Source: an uncultured Granulosicoccaceae bacterium
GTDB lineage: Bacteria > Pseudomonadota > Gammaproteobacteria > Granulosicoccales > Granulosicoccaceae
Reading direction: 5' to 3'
DNA length: 42,548 bases
Assembly: GCA_938007995.1 (NCBI GenBank)
Contig: CALLLW010000068.1
Location: 1-42,548, forward strand
Shown piece after piece: positions 1 to 9,054 of this stretch (positions within the stretch are counted from its first letter, which is position 1; every line of letters starts with the position of its first letter). Made by a program: the position numbers and the translations under genes. The notes under the pieces were generated by a model. The model did no database searches. It had not been told where the DNA came from and saw only the letters and a list, made by a program, of their open reading frames with translations.

Positions 1-57
1 CAGACTAGAGCGTTCTTTTTCAGAAAGTCGAACCACGTATTTCTTCACAGGCATCAT
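1..57 (-). CDS. IS630-family transposase, N-terminal fragment (runs off left edge)
   Basis: Read on the minus strand from ATG-ATG at 57/54, the 19 visible codons give MMPVKKYVVRLSEKERSSL. This resembles the start of IS630-type transposases, where a short (V/I)xLxxEER-like stretch opens the N-terminal helix-turn-helix. A GGAG ribosome-binding site lies about 7 bases upstream of the second-position ATG, which supports a real start. The catalytic DDE domain would be outside the window, so I cannot tell whether the gene is intact. The call rests on a short match. Confidence 0.5.
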   Translation of the reverse strand, partial: MMPVKKYVVRLSEKERSSL

Positions 58-511
58 TGGATCTCCATGGCAATGACCTGTATTTTGAAGATGTTATGGT
101 ATATTTCTCATTCCAATTCTTAATGTTGCCGGAGCACTAGATAGCTCAACAGCCGATCTGCTTAACCTGCTCCTCTCTTCTTTGCTGAGCAATGCTCCCG
201 GGAAGGTTGATCGAATAACGGGTAGCGGTCGACAGGTGTTGCAACAACAAATTCGAACACCAGCCAGCGTACCCGACGCCCTGATCTGAATAGCTGTTCG
301 CCGGGCATTCAGAATGCTACACACACAGGCCAATACAGCTAACTCCAACAGACGGACAAAAGCCCGCCTAATGCGCTGAAAAAGCTTTATTTATTGAATA
401 AATCACCGGTAAAAAACTCAGGTATTTTGACAACAGCCAGTACAATTGATACACCATTGATTTACACCATATTTCAATGCTAAATTGAGCTGAAATCACC
501 GGAGGTATGTC
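58..511. other. Intergenic region between the transposase start and the monooxygenase operon
   Basis: About 450 bases without a convincing gene. An 84-codon minus-strand frame (94-348) has no recognisable motif and cysteine-rich, low-complexity content. The right half holds a 15-base perfect palindrome (389-403), a TTGACA box (427-432) and the Shine-Dalgarno of the next gene (GGAGG near 500). The left part may include the outer end of the IS element, but I could not identify a terminal inverted repeat. Confidence 0.5.
389..403. promoter_or_regulatory. Perfect AT-rich palindrome, candidate operator of the monooxygenase operon
   Basis: ATTTATT-G-AATAAAT is a perfect inverted repeat with 7-base arms and a single central base. 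It lies about 24 bases upstream of a TTGACA box (427-432) and 109 bases before the first ATG of the operon. No good -10 hexamer sits at the usual distance from TTGACA, so the promoter itself is uncertain. Being AT-rich, the palindrome could arise by chance. Confidence 0.3.
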
Positions 512-1666
512 ATGTCTATTGTGCCCATAACATCGCCTGATCTTGATGGCGCGGAAGTCTCGTGGTTTTCCGCGCTGTGTTCAGATGACTACCAGTTCCT
601 CGGTGTGCCGGACGGCGATCTGAGATCATCGTGGTCACATTGTTCTGACATCGTTAAAACCGCTGAGGCACAGGGCTTTAAAAACATACTCTGTCCAAGC
701 TCTTATCAGGTGGGTCAGGACACATTGAGTTTTGTTGCAGGTTGTGCACCCATAACGTCAAAAATAAATCTGCTCGCCGCAGTGCGCTGCGGAGAAATGC
801 AGCCGATCATGCTGGCGCGTACGATCGCAACCCTTGATCACATGCTCGAAGGTCGGCTGACGATTAATATCATCTCGTCTGACTTTCCCGGTGAAAAAGC
901 CGATAGCGGTTTTCGTTATCAGCGCTCACGTGAAGTGGTTGAAATACTGAAGCAGGCATGGACTCAGGATGAAATCAATTATCAGGGCGACGTATACCAG
1001 TTCAGTGATCTAACGACAGACCCGGTGCGACCGTATCAGACGGGTGGACCGTTACTTTACTTCGGCGGTTATTCGCCACCGGCGCTTGAACTCTGCGGTC
1101 AGCACTGCGATGTGTACCTGATGTGGCCGGAGAAACAGGAAGACCTGAAAGGTCGGATGCAGGCAGTCAATGAAGTGGCTAAAACCCACGGTCGAACACT
1201 CGACTACGGTTTAAGAGTTCACATGATTGTTCGTGATACCGAAAAGGAAGCACGTGAGTACGCTGAGTATATTGTCTCGAAGCTTGATGATGAACAGGGC
1301 CGCGCTATCAGAGAGCGTGCACTCGATTCAACGTCACTTGGCGTCAGTCATCAGGCAAAAAACCGAGAGCTTGCCGCTGACGATGGTTTTATCGAACCGC
1401 TGCTATGGACAGGTGTCGGTCGTGCACGCTCCGGCTGTGGTGCAGCATTGGTTGGATCACCGGAGCAGATCATTGAACGCATAAACGAATATCAGCAAAT
1501 GGGTATTCGATCATTTATTTTTTCCGGCTACCCGCACCTCGAAGAAGCCGAGCACTTCGGCACTAAAGTGCTGCCGCACCTGAACAATGTCTCTCTGCCA
1601 CACGCGTACGGCCGTGTTCCCGCTACTGCGCCTGCTACTCCGCTTGCCATCGGTGAAAGACGATAA
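512..1666 (+). CDS. FMNH2-dependent monooxygenase, SsuD-like (luciferase-like family)
   Basis: 384-residue enzyme of the bacterial luciferase-like fold, close to alkanesulfonate monooxygenase SsuD in length and motifs. Family knowledge: SsuD uses reduced FMN from a partner reductase and O2 to cleave a C-S bond, releasing sulfite and aldehyde. Residues that correspond to the SsuD active site are visible: C61 in ILCPSS, R235 and H237 in LRVHMIV, Y340 in SGYPHLEEA, and the ALVGSPEQI segment near 312-320. The start is well set by GGAGG about 8 bases upstream of ATG. It heads an operon with an aldo/keto reductase and a flavin reductase, the expected electron partner. The substrate is unknown; a sulfonate is the leading guess. 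Confidence 0.87.
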   Translation: MSIVPITSPDLDGAEVSWFSALCSDDYQFLGVPDGDLRSSWSHCSDIVKTAEAQGFKNILCPSSYQVGQDTLSFVAGCAPITSKINLLAAVRCGEMQPIMLARTIATLDHMLEGRLTINIISSDFPGEKADSGFRYQRSREVVEILKQAWTQDEINYQGDVYQFSDLTTDPVRPYQTGGPLLYFGGYSPPALELCGQHCDVYLMWPEKQEDLKGRMQAVNEVAKTHGRTLDYGLRVHMIVRDTEKEAREYAEYIVSKLDDEQGRAIRERALDSTSLGVSHQAKNRELAADDGFIEPLLWTGVGRARSGCGAALVGSPEQIIERINEYQQMGIRSFIFSGYPHLEEAEHFGTKVLPHLNNVSLPHAYGRVPATAPATPLAIGERR

Positions 1667-1716
1667 GACGCCTGCAAATTAAATTAGAAACATCGCATAA
1701 CAAACAAGAAAACAAC

Positions 1717-2607
1717 ATGAACAGAGTCAAACTCGCAGATAACCTTGAAGTCAGTCAGCTGATATACGGTATGTGGCGCATCGGTGATGATACCGACACC
1801 TCCGCGGGTCACGTTGAGAGAAAAATCCAGACCTGCCTCGATCAGGGTATTACCACCTTCGATCAGGCAGACATCTACGGCGGTTATACCGCAGAGGCTA
1901 TTCTTGGTGCGGTGCTTAAAAAGAACACAGCACTGAGAGACAAAATGGAGATCGTCACCAAGTGCGATATTGTCGCGCCGGTCGGTCGCTATAGTGACAA
2001 GCGGGTCAAGTACTACGATACGTCGGCAAAGCATATTCAATTCTCGGTAGACCAGTCTTTAACTGATATGGCCATTGAACATATTGATTTGCTGTTGATT
2101 CACCGCCCTGACCCGCTGATGGATCACAATGAAACCGGCAAAGCACTCGACAGCCTTGTTTCATCCGGCAAGGTCGGGGCTGTGGGTGTTTCAAACTTCC
2201 GACCATGGGACTGGAAGCTATTGCAGTCGGCAATGTCCACTCAGCTGGTAACCAATCAAATAGAAATCTCTCTGGCTGAAATTTCACCCTTCACCAATGG
2301 TGATCTGGCATTTCATCAACAACATAACCACGCGATGATGGCATGGTCGCCACTCGGTGGTGGGTCATTGATGACAGCAGACAGCGAGCTCGGTAAACGC
2401 ATGGATCAAATCGCTACAGAGTTCAACACTGATCGCGCCGCTGTCGCCATTGCCTTTCTGTTGCATCATCCATCGATCATCCTGCCGGTACTTGGCACCA
2501 ATAATCTCGATCGTATAGCCGCTATCAGTCAAGCCACAAAAGTACCCCTAACAAGAGAAAGCTGGTACGAACTGTACGAAGCTGCACTTGGCAACGAGGT
2601 GCCTTAA
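1717..2607 (+). CDS. Aldo/keto reductase
   Basis: 296-residue TIM-barrel NADPH-dependent oxidoreductase of the AKR superfamily, similar in type to YdhF-like members. The catalytic tetrad is readable: D49 and Y54 in FDQADIYG, K82 in VTKCD, and H129 in LLLIHRPDP. The motif GVSNF near residue 178 and the C-terminal VLGTNN stretch are typical of the fold. It lies 50 bases after the monooxygenase, and its stop overlaps the flavin reductase start by one base, so it belongs to the same transcript. Inference: it may reduce the aldehyde released by the monooxygenase, which would make the three genes one degradative module. Confidence 0.88.
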   Translation: MNRVKLADNLEVSQLIYGMWRIGDDTDTSAGHVERKIQTCLDQGITTFDQADIYGGYTAEAILGAVLKKNTALRDKMEIVTKCDIVAPVGRYSDKRVKYYDTSAKHIQFSVDQSLTDMAIEHIDLLLIHRPDPLMDHNETGKALDSLVSSGKVGAVGVSNFRPWDWKLLQSAMSTQLVTNQIEISLAEISPFTNGDLAFHQQHNHAMMAWSPLGGGSLMTADSELGKRMDQIATEFNTDRAAVAIAFLLHHPSIILPVLGTNNLDRIAAISQATKVPLTRESWYELYEAALGNEVP

Positions 2608-3146
2608 TGAATGTACCAGCACGCAAAGAGACCACAGAGAGCTTTGTTCCGGATATGTCCAGTCAGCGATCTCTGCGCGATGCACTCGGTTGCTTTGCCA
2701 CCGGTATAACGATTGTTACCGCTGCAAGCACGGATGGTCCGGCGGCAATCACTGTTAACAGTTTCTCGTCAGTGTCACTGACTCCGCCGCTGGTGCTGTG
2801 GTCGATCGACAGGCACTCCGCCAGGTTCGAAACGTTTACCAAGGTAAAGCACTACGCAATCCATATACTCACCGTTGAGCAGAAATCTCTATGCATGGAG
2901 GTTGCAAAAAATCCGGCATACCTGAAAGATCGAAAGCTCGCTACCAATCAGCACCATGTGCCGATACTCGATGATTGTCTGGTGCGTTTTGATTGCTCAC
3001 ATGAGGCTGCACACGATGCCGGCGACCATGTGATTATTGTCGGCCGGGTGAACCAGGTGACCCAGCGACTGGATGAACCATATACACCGGATCCTCTGAC
3101 GTTCTATCGGGGTCAAACCGGTGCGATCTGCGCAGATTGCCGCTGA
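2607..3146 (+). CDS. Flavin reductase (FMN reductase-like domain), monooxygenase partner
   Basis: 179-residue protein of the split-barrel flavin reductase family (HpaC/StyB type). It supplies reduced flavin to two-component monooxygenases. Family signatures are LRDALGCFATGITIVTA at the N-terminal part, NSFSSVSLTPPLVLWS with its flavin-binding S/T run, and GDHVIIVGRV near residues 138-147. The start ATG overlaps the preceding stop as TAATG, so translation is probably coupled. Its place behind an SsuD-like enzyme makes the pair a two-component system. It replaces the unrelated SsuE type found in E. coli. Confidence 0.88.
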   Translation: MNVPARKETTESFVPDMSSQRSLRDALGCFATGITIVTAASTDGPAAITVNSFSSVSLTPPLVLWSIDRHSARFETFTKVKHYAIHILTVEQKSLCMEVAKNPAYLKDRKLATNQHHVPILDDCLVRFDCSHEAAHDAGDHVIIVGRVNQVTQRLDEPYTPDPLTFYRGQTGAICADCR

Positions 3147-3165
3147 CCTGACCCTGATCTTCACT

Positions 3166-3900
3166 TCAGCTAGTGCTGAATGCGCGTTTGTAGTGCGCTC
3201 TGTCAGATCGAATGATATCGATAATACCTATGTCGCTGCCATGGCTTTCAATTGCAGAATGAAGTGCACCGAATAACAGATCTGCTTCAAACGGTAGCTG
3301 GGGATGATGTACGTAAGGCGGCGCAAGAGCTGGTGCACTTCTACCCAGTATCGGTAGCGATAAACTTAATCCGAGTTGATTGACAGTATGAGCATCAATC
3401 GCTGCTATGTCCGCAGCGCCTTGCTCAAGCAGCCGCAAACTCTCAACATGTGAGCCACTGATTGTGGTCGCTGAAATTTCAATATCATGAGTCTGCAGCC
3501 AATCAGTCAGTGCGGTAAAACCAGACCTGGATGTCAATGAGTTCACTGCAATCCGTACGGCAGAGCCCTGCAATTTAAGACGCCCGACTATGGTGCTGTA
3601 ATAGTAGCCGGGCTCGCAATCGAGCTCACCAAATACCGGGGTTGCAATAACCGACAGCTGATTTCCCTTAGCAGTTAACAGATCAGGCCCACAGCATTGG
3701 CTGAGCATTAGATCAGGAGATTGCCACAAGGAATTTATCGACTGCGTACGGGTCAGCGATAGCGGCACACCACTGACACCTGAGCGGCGAAGTTCATCGG
3801 CAACCGCTTTCCAGAACCTGTCGAGCGACAGCGTATTAATCGCGGAGTCATACCAGGGCAGACTGGCAATCAGCTCACGACCATTCGTTGTCGACATCAT
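3166..3900 (-). CDS. PhnD-like periplasmic-binding-fold protein without signal peptide
   Basis: 244-residue protein with the sequence pattern of the phosphate/phosphonate-binding (PhnD/SsuA/transferrin) fold: an opening ASLPWYD, LSQCCGPDL in the first lobe, and ALPILG-like and DIAAIDAHT stretches in the second. No signal peptide is present, so it is probably cytoplasmic, unlike transport receptors. Taking ATG at 3900 places it 2 bases after the stop of the cyclotransferase gene; a TTG at 3906 overlapping that stop is also possible. No ABC permease of the Phn type is next to it. Function unknown; a sensory or ligand-sequestering role is only a guess. Confidence 0.7.
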   Translation of the reverse strand: MMSTTNGRELIASLPWYDSAINTLSLDRFWKAVADELRRSGVSGVPLSLTRTQSINSLWQSPDLMLSQCCGPDLLTAKGNQLSVIATPVFGELDCEPGYYYSTIVGRLKLQGSAVRIAVNSLTSRSGFTALTDWLQTHDIEISATTISGSHVESLRLLEQGAADIAAIDAHTVNQLGLSLSLPILGRSAPALAPPYVHHPQLPFEADLLFGALHSAIESHGSDIGIIDIIRSDRAHYKRAFSTS

Positions 3901-3902
3901 GC

Positions 3903-4658
3903 TCAATTGAATTTAATCAGATACCGCTTTGGCCACAGTTTACCAGTGACCCAATATGCCTGACGCTGCGGGTCATAGGCAATACCGTTCAATACACGTT
4001 CATCGTTGCCGGTCGTGTGTTGTTTAACCACATCAGTCAGGTCAAAAAACTCAACCACCTCACCAGTCGCCGGATTGATTTTTATTATCATCGGCGTAAA
4101 CCAGATATTTGCCCACAGATAGCCTTGTGCAAACTCCAGTTCGTTAATCCGACGTACTGTGTGTTGTTTAAAATATACCTCGACCTCTCTTTCTACAGCG
4201 AATGTCTCCGGATTCCGGAAAGATATTTTGTTACTGCCATTGCTCATGATTAAGTGTCTGCCATCACCGGCAAGCCCCCAACCCTCGCCTTCATAGGTAA
4301 GCTGCCGCTTTTTTTGCAACGTGTCTTTATCAAGAACGAGTAGCGTGTTTTCTTTCCAGGTAAGCAGAAACACTTCATCTTCAATGATGGTCAAGCCTTC
4401 GGCAAAGTATTTATCGGCAAGCGATATCTCAAGCAGTGTTTTATCGGACTGTGGCAGGTACTTTCTGACTTTCGATTTTCCATATCGACCACTGCTTTCG
4501 TACATGATCTGGTTGCTCAGCTCAAGCCCCTGAGTAAAGTACGACTCATTGTGATCGAGCGTTTCGAGCACCTGATACCCGACACCACGCTGAACTTCAG
4601 TGTTCTGCTGCGCAAGGGAGCCTGATGCCCACAGCAATGCCAAAAGTACATGGATCAT
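3903..4658 (-). CDS. Glutaminyl-peptide cyclotransferase (plant/bacterial type), secreted
   Basis: 251 residues from ATG 4658, beginning with a signal peptide (MIHVLLALLWASGSLAQQ). A longer frame reaches 4742, but its extra 28 residues would precede the signal. It belongs to the beta-propeller glutamine cyclotransferase family, which converts N-terminal Gln to pyroglutamate. Conserved stretches seen are FTQGLEL, YESSGRYGKS, TWKENTLLVLD, GEGWGLAGDG, NELEF and LNGIAYDP, running through the whole length. It is co-directional with and nearly abuts the PhnD-like gene. It would act in the periplasm or outside the cell. Confidence 0.85.
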   Translation of the reverse strand: MIHVLLALLWASGSLAQQNTEVQRGVGYQVLETLDHNESYFTQGLELSNQIMYESSGRYGKSKVRKYLPQSDKTLLEISLADKYFAEGLTIIEDEVFLLTWKENTLLVLDKDTLQKKRQLTYEGEGWGLAGDGRHLIMSNGSNKISFRNPETFAVEREVEVYFKQHTVRRINELEFAQGYLWANIWFTPMIIKINPATGEVVEFFDLTDVVKQHTTGNDERVLNGIAYDPQRQAYWVTGKLWPKRYLIKFN

Positions 4659-4987
4659 TGCAAAACCCGTCTTTCCTGCAACAGGTAGGTGCTTTTCTAA
4701 ATGACAAAAATACATGCAATATTTTCCGGTATCGCCTGGCACATCTTTTATCGGTGTGACGAGGCAGAATCAGATGAACTATCAATTTTCACCCGCGCTT
4801 CACACCCGGGGAACTACACTCCGTGAGAGCTGCCTACATAACGCCTGCTGTTATGGTGTAACTATGCACCAGAACGGCAAACCCTGATCTGTATACTTTG
4901 GAGTAAACCCCGGGCCGTTAACTACTGACAGCTTATGGCACTAAAGGCAAAGGTTCTACAACTACACATTCACCGCACCAGGCCCTT
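4659..4987. other. Divergent intergenic region (cyclotransferase / YbbA-like gene)
   Basis: About 330 bases that must hold the promoters of two divergent units. A TATACT hexamer near 4897 precedes the plus-strand ABC operon by about 90 bases, but no matching -35 is clear. I found no strong hairpin or recognisable riboswitch. Part of the right edge (4659-4742) is an in-frame extension of the cyclotransferase, which I consider non-coding. Confidence 0.4.
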
Positions 4988-5665
4988 ATGACCGATATCG
5001 TTTCGATAACTGATCTTTACAAAAGCTATGATACTGCAAGCAGTCCGGTCACGGTGCTTAACGGTGTTGATTTGAGTGTCCAAAGTGGTGAAAGAGTCGC
5101 CATAATCGGCCCGTCAGGATCTGGCAAAACCACGTTGTTGCTGGTACTGACCGGACTCGAAGCACCCAGTTCCGGTTCGATCACCATTGCCGGTCAATCC
5201 TTAAACGATACCAGTGGCGATCAAAGGGCAGATGTGCGGCGTGAACACATAGGCATTGTGTTTCAGTCATTCCATCTGATCCCGAGCCTGACCGCCCGCG
5301 AAAACGTCGCACTGCCAGTCGAGATCGCGGGGCAGCACAACAGCAGATCTCGTGCACTCGATATGCTACAACAGGTGGGTTTGCAGGATCGCGCCGATCA
5401 CTACCCGTCGCAATTGTCCGGCGGTGAGCAACAACGCGTTGCTCTGGCCAGAGCCTTAATCAATGAGCCTGAACTCATCGTTGCAGATGAGCCAACTGGC
5501 AATCTCGACGATCAAACCGGTGAACATATCATGCAGCTGTTATTCGACTTAAACAAAAGCGCCGGTACAACTCTGATACTCGTCACCCATGACAACGACC
5601 TTGCCAGCCAATGTGAGCGCACACTGCGATTACAGGCTGGCAGACTGCAACAACAAACGCGTTGA
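4988..5665 (+). CDS. ABC transporter ATPase, YbbA/LolD-like
   Basis: 225-residue nucleotide-binding protein of the MacB/LolD/YbbA subgroup. Walker [10 protein letters not shown] is at 41-49, the signature LSGGEQQR at 143-150, and Walker [13 protein letters not shown] at 163-174. The ADEPTGNLD form is typical of this lipoprotein/effector-export subgroup. It overlaps the next gene, a large FtsX-type permease, so the two form one transporter (YbbA-YbbP pairing). The transported substrate of YbbAP systems is not firmly known. Confidence 0.9.
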   Translation: MTDIVSITDLYKSYDTASSPVTVLNGVDLSVQSGERVAIIGPSGSGKTTLLLVLTGLEAPSSGSITIAGQSLNDTSGDQRADVRREHIGIVFQSFHLIPSLTARENVALPVEIAGQHNSRSRALDMLQQVGLQDRADHYPSQLSGGEQQRVALARALINEPELIVADEPTGNLDDQTGEHIMQLLFDLNKSAGTTLILVTHDNDLASQCERTLRLQAGRLQQQTR

Positions 5666-8196
5666 GCCAACCGACAATGAAGCTGCTTTATGGATTCATG
5701 CTGCGTGATCTGCGAGGTGCCGGTAAGACACGCTCTTTGTGGGTTTTTTGTTTGTGCCTGTTACTGGGTATTGCGCTGATCGCAAGCTGTGGCAGCCTGC
5801 TGCAACTGGTCCGCAACGGATTTGCCGCGCAGGAGCGCAATCTGTTTGGCGGTGATCTGCATGTCAGTCAGAGACAAGCCGTGACTGACGAACAGGCAGC
5901 ATGGCTTAATGATAATGCGCAGGTATCGCTGCTGATTGAACTGCGCACCATGATGGGCACCGAGGTCGGCGAATTTACCGTTGTAGAACTACAAAGTGTT
6001 GACGACAACTACCCGCTTTACGGCCAGGTCCAACTGCAACCGGATATCACCGTACAAGAAGCGGTTGGTCAGTCCGATGATGGCCGCTGGGGTGCAGCAT
6101 TCGATCCGGCACTGGCTACACAGGCATCACTTGAGGTCGGCCAGATCGTCTACATCGGTGACATCGAACTCGAACTGCGCGCGCTGATTGAAGAACAACC
6201 GGACCGCAGCCTCAATGCAGACTTTCGCGGCCCGCCGTTGATCATCGACAAACGCGCACTTGAACTGAGCGGGCTGATGCAACCCACCAGTCTGGTTGAT
6301 TACGAATACAGAGTTCGAACCGACGAAGACCCGGATGCCTGGCGCAGCCGCTTGCAGGATAATTTTCCGCAAGCGCAGTGGGAGGTACAAACTGTATCAG
6401 AGCGTGGTGATTTTTTAACACGCCGCCTGAACCAGGTAGCATCCGTATTGCTGTTGGTTGGCTTCAGCACGCTTTTAATCGGCGGGCTCGGCGTTGCTAA
6501 CAGTGTCGGCGCTTACCTGCAAACCAAACTACAAACACTGGCAACTCTGCAGTCACTCGGCTCACGTGCAGTTCAGGTCAGTTCAGTCTACGTGGGTCAA
6601 ATCATACTGATGGCGCTGGTGGCGAGTACCGTTGGTGCATTGATCGGCTCCGGGGTTGCATGGAGTGCAGCCACAGCGCTGAGTGAAAGACTGCCAATCA
6701 GCCCCGGCTGGAACGCACTGCTGCTACCGACATTAATGGCGATTGCCCTCGGCGTATTGACTGCACTGGCGTTTGCGCTGCCGGTAATTGGCCGCACCCT
6801 TTCAATGTCGACCGCACGACTCATCAAGGGCCAGATCGATAGTCATACTGCATTGCCCAAAGCCTACCGTCGCGCGACTGCGCTGGTGGCACTGGCAGGC
6901 ATCGCAATGCTGCTGTTTTTTATACCGGAGCCGGTGATCGCTGCAGCTTTTGCAATCAGCGTCATAGTGTTACTGGCGTTGTTGAATGGCATCGTACTGC
7001 TTATCCGCTTTGTTGCAGAGAAACTGGCACACACATCAACTCTGGATGATCACTTCAGTCTGCGTCTGGCAGTAGCCGGTTTGTATAGACCCGGTGCATC
7101 ACTGCGCCCGATGCTATTGTCGCTCGGTACAGCACTGACCTTACTGGTGACCTCATCACTGGTAATCGCTGCCACCTATGAAACCCTGCACAGCACCGTA
7201 CCGGAACGTGCACCCTCACTGATACTGTACGATCTGCAGAAGTCACAGGTGGACGATTTCAACAATCAGGTGGTCAGCTTGCCGGGCTACAAGGACCATT
7301 CTCTCGCACCGCTGGTTCATGGCAGACTGGTGTCAGTCAACGGCGAGAATCTCAGCACCAGCGATGACGACAAACGTGCACTGGAAGCCAATGACGAACA
7401 CAAACTCAGCTACCGCCTCGATAACATCGACAACACCTCTGTCGATCGAGGTGAATGGTGGCCAGATAACTACACCGGCCCTCCTCAGGTTGCCATGGAA
7501 GACCGCGAAGCTGATCAGCTCGGTTTACAAATCGGCGATCAGCTGACCTTCCTGATACTTGAAGAGCCGGTGCAGGCCGAGCTGGTTGCGATTTACTCGC
7601 AGGCCCGCTTTGAAACCAGCTTCTGGCTCGAAGCCGTGTTCACCGACAAGGTACTGGATCCTTTTATCAGCCGCTATATAGGCAGCATAAGACTGGACGC
7701 CGAAAAAGATATTGCCGCCCAAAGTGAGCTGGGCGAGTGGTTCCCCAATATGGTCAGCCTGCGAACCGCCAAAGTACTGGAAACATCACGCGCGGTTTTA
7801 TCCGCCGCCTCACTTGCGATGGCACTGATCGGTGCGGTCAGTCTTGTTGCAAGCGTACTGGTGATGGCGAGTGTGGTAGCGGTTAACCGACAACGGCAGG
7901 TTTATGAAGCCTCAGTGATGCATGCAATCGGTACACGCATGTCAGCAGTCATGAAAAGCGTGGTATTTGAATACCTGTTACTCGCCATAGTCTTATCAGG
8001 TTTTGCCTTGTTTACCGGCGGGCTGTTGGCAAAGGTATTGATGAAATTCTGGCTGGAACTCGACGCTGCCGGCAGCACTATGGTGGGTGTGATTGTGGCT
8101 ACCGGTGGCAGTACGTTTTGTTTACTGGCCGGTGCACTATGGCTGGTATCAACGCTTAAAATATCGCCTGCAAAGCTGTTAAAGCGTGGCGCGTGA
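5662..8196 (+). CDS. ABC transporter permease, YbbP-like (FtsX/MacB fold)
   Basis: 844-residue inner-membrane protein with two FtsX-type membrane blocks, the double arrangement seen in YbbP (about 800 residues). One membrane helix lies near residues 25-47, then a periplasmic domain to about 250, three helices to about 375, further helices at about 400-505, a second periplasmic domain, and a closing three-helix block after about 720. The frame opens with TTG at 5662, whose TTGA overlaps the ATPase stop. ATG at 5677 is an alternative start. It works with the upstream ATPase. It ends facing the NitT/TauT operon. Confidence 0.87.
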   Translation: MSQPTMKLLYGFMLRDLRGAGKTRSLWVFCLCLLLGIALIASCGSLLQLVRNGFAAQERNLFGGDLHVSQRQAVTDEQAAWLNDNAQVSLLIELRTMMGTEVGEFTVVELQSVDDNYPLYGQVQLQPDITVQEAVGQSDDGRWGAAFDPALATQASLEVGQIVYIGDIELELRALIEEQPDRSLNADFRGPPLIIDKRALELSGLMQPTSLVDYEYRVRTDEDPDAWRSRLQDNFPQAQWEVQTVSERGDFLTRRLNQVASVLLLVGFSTLLIGGLGVANSVGAYLQTKLQTLATLQSLGSRAVQVSSVYVGQIILMALVASTVGALIGSGVAWSAATALSERLPISPGWNALLLPTLMAIALGVLTALAFALPVIGRTLSMSTARLIKGQIDSHTALPKAYRRATALVALAGIAMLLFFIPEPVIAAAFAISVIVLLALLNGIVLLIRFVAEKLAHTSTLDDHFSLRLAVAGLYRPGASLRPMLLSLGTALTLLVTSSLVIAATYETLHSTVPERAPSLILYDLQKSQVDDFNNQVVSLPGYKDHSLAPLVHGRLVSVNGENLSTSDDDKRALEANDEHKLSYRLDNIDNTSVDRGEWWPDNYTGPPQVAMEDREADQLGLQIGDQLTFLILEEPVQAELVAIYSQARFETSFWLEAVFTDKVLDPFISRYIGSIRLDAEKDIAAQSELGEWFPNMVSLRTAKVLETSRAVLSAASLAMALIGAVSLVASVLVMASVVAVNRQRQVYEASVMHAIGTRMSAVMKSVVFEYLLLAIVLSGFALFTGGLLAKVLMKFWLELDAAGSTMVGVIVATGGSTFCLLAGALWLVSTLKISPAKLLKRGA

Positions 8197-8202
8197 TTAA
8201 GT

Positions 8203-8222
8203 GGCGGTACTGCCATACCGCC
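8203..8222. terminator. Hairpin between convergent operons
   Basis: GGCGGTA, a 6-base loop, then TACCGCC form a perfect 7-base stem just after the YbbP-like stop and before the 3' end of the convergent permease gene. There is no U-tract on either strand, so it is at best a weak or protein-assisted terminator. Confidence 0.4.
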
Positions 8223-8287
8223 GCAGTGCAGGAAGGTACATCAGCTCAGTGCCATTACTCTACAAGCTACCAGGCAGGATCTTGCCA

Positions 8288-9049
8288 TCAGTCAGTAGCC
8301 TGGGTATCCGCCCAGCCGGCAAATACTTTTTCCAGATAAACAACTGCGTAGTAAAGCAGGATTCCAAGTATCGCCAATGCAATCAGAACTGCAAACATCA
8401 ATGGATAGTCAGCGTTAATTTTGCCGCTGTCAAAAAGGTGGCCGAGCCCACGCCCGTGTGGCTCAACAATCTCCATTAAATTAGTACCAATAAAAGCCAG
8501 TGTTACTGATACCTTGAGCGCACCAAAAAACTCTGGCAGTGTTTTCGGCAACGCAATTTTCCAGAATACCGTCAGCCTTGACGCACCCAGTGCACGTAGT
8601 ATGTCGCGATACTCCGGCTCAAGTGTCGACAAACCAATCGACACAGAAACAGCAATTGGAAAAAATGAAATCATGAACGCAATGAGTATGGTGTTCATAT
8701 CATGCTGTCCGACAAACATCAGTGCCAGCACCGGTACCACGGTGGCTTTAGGTATTGCATTGAATCCAACCAAAATCGGATACAGCGCATCACGCAGAGT
8801 TCGGGAGATTCCCATCAGCATACCGAGAAACACCCCCACCACCACGGCAAGCAGTAACCCGGCAACGGTACGCCATAGCGTGTCCCAGCCATATTCAAAA
8901 AACAGGGCTTTGTATTTCCAGAACGCAGGACCAATATCCGATGGAGACGCCATCTTGTAATTCGGCCACTGCTTGAACCAGACCAACCACTCCCACAACA
9001 GGGTAAAAACCAGCAAGGCGATAACGGGTACAGCGATTTTACGAAGCAC
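8288..9049 (-). CDS. ABC transporter permease, NitT/TauT (SsuC) type
   Basis: 253-residue permease of the nitrate/taurine/sulfonate importer class. About six membrane helices are visible, with the EAA-like cytoplasmic loop around DILRALGASRLTVFWKIALP. Translation starts with GTG at 9049, five bases after the ATPase stop. An AGGA within the end of the ATPase gene is a suitable ribosome-binding site. It is the last gene of the SBP-ATPase-permease operon. The substrate cannot be read from sequence; aminoalkyl- or alkylsulfonates, pyrimidine precursors and flavins are all known for relatives. Confidence 0.88.
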   Translation of the reverse strand: MLRKIAVPVIALLVFTLLWEWLVWFKQWPNYKMASPSDIGPAFWKYKALFFEYGWDTLWRTVAGLLLAVVVGVFLGMLMGISRTLRDALYPILVGFNAIPKATVVPVLALMFVGQHDMNTILIAFMISFFPIAVSVSIGLSTLEPEYRDILRALGASRLTVFWKIALPKTLPEFFGALKVSVTLAFIGTNLMEIVEPHGRGLGHLFDSGKINADYPLMFAVLIALAILGILLYYAVVYLEKVFAGWADTQATD

Positions 9050-9054
9050 TGGTT

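Noticed and set aside
94..348. 84-codon minus-strand frame upstream of the first operon
   Set aside because: Cysteine-rich and motif-free, with no convincing ribosome-binding site and no recognised family. Its LSKEERSRL stretch looks slightly like the transposase start nearby, but I judge this coincidental.
427..455. Complete sigma70 promoter for the monooxygenase operon
   Set aside because: TTGACA is exact, but no acceptable -10 hexamer lies 16-18 bases downstream, so I listed only the palindrome.
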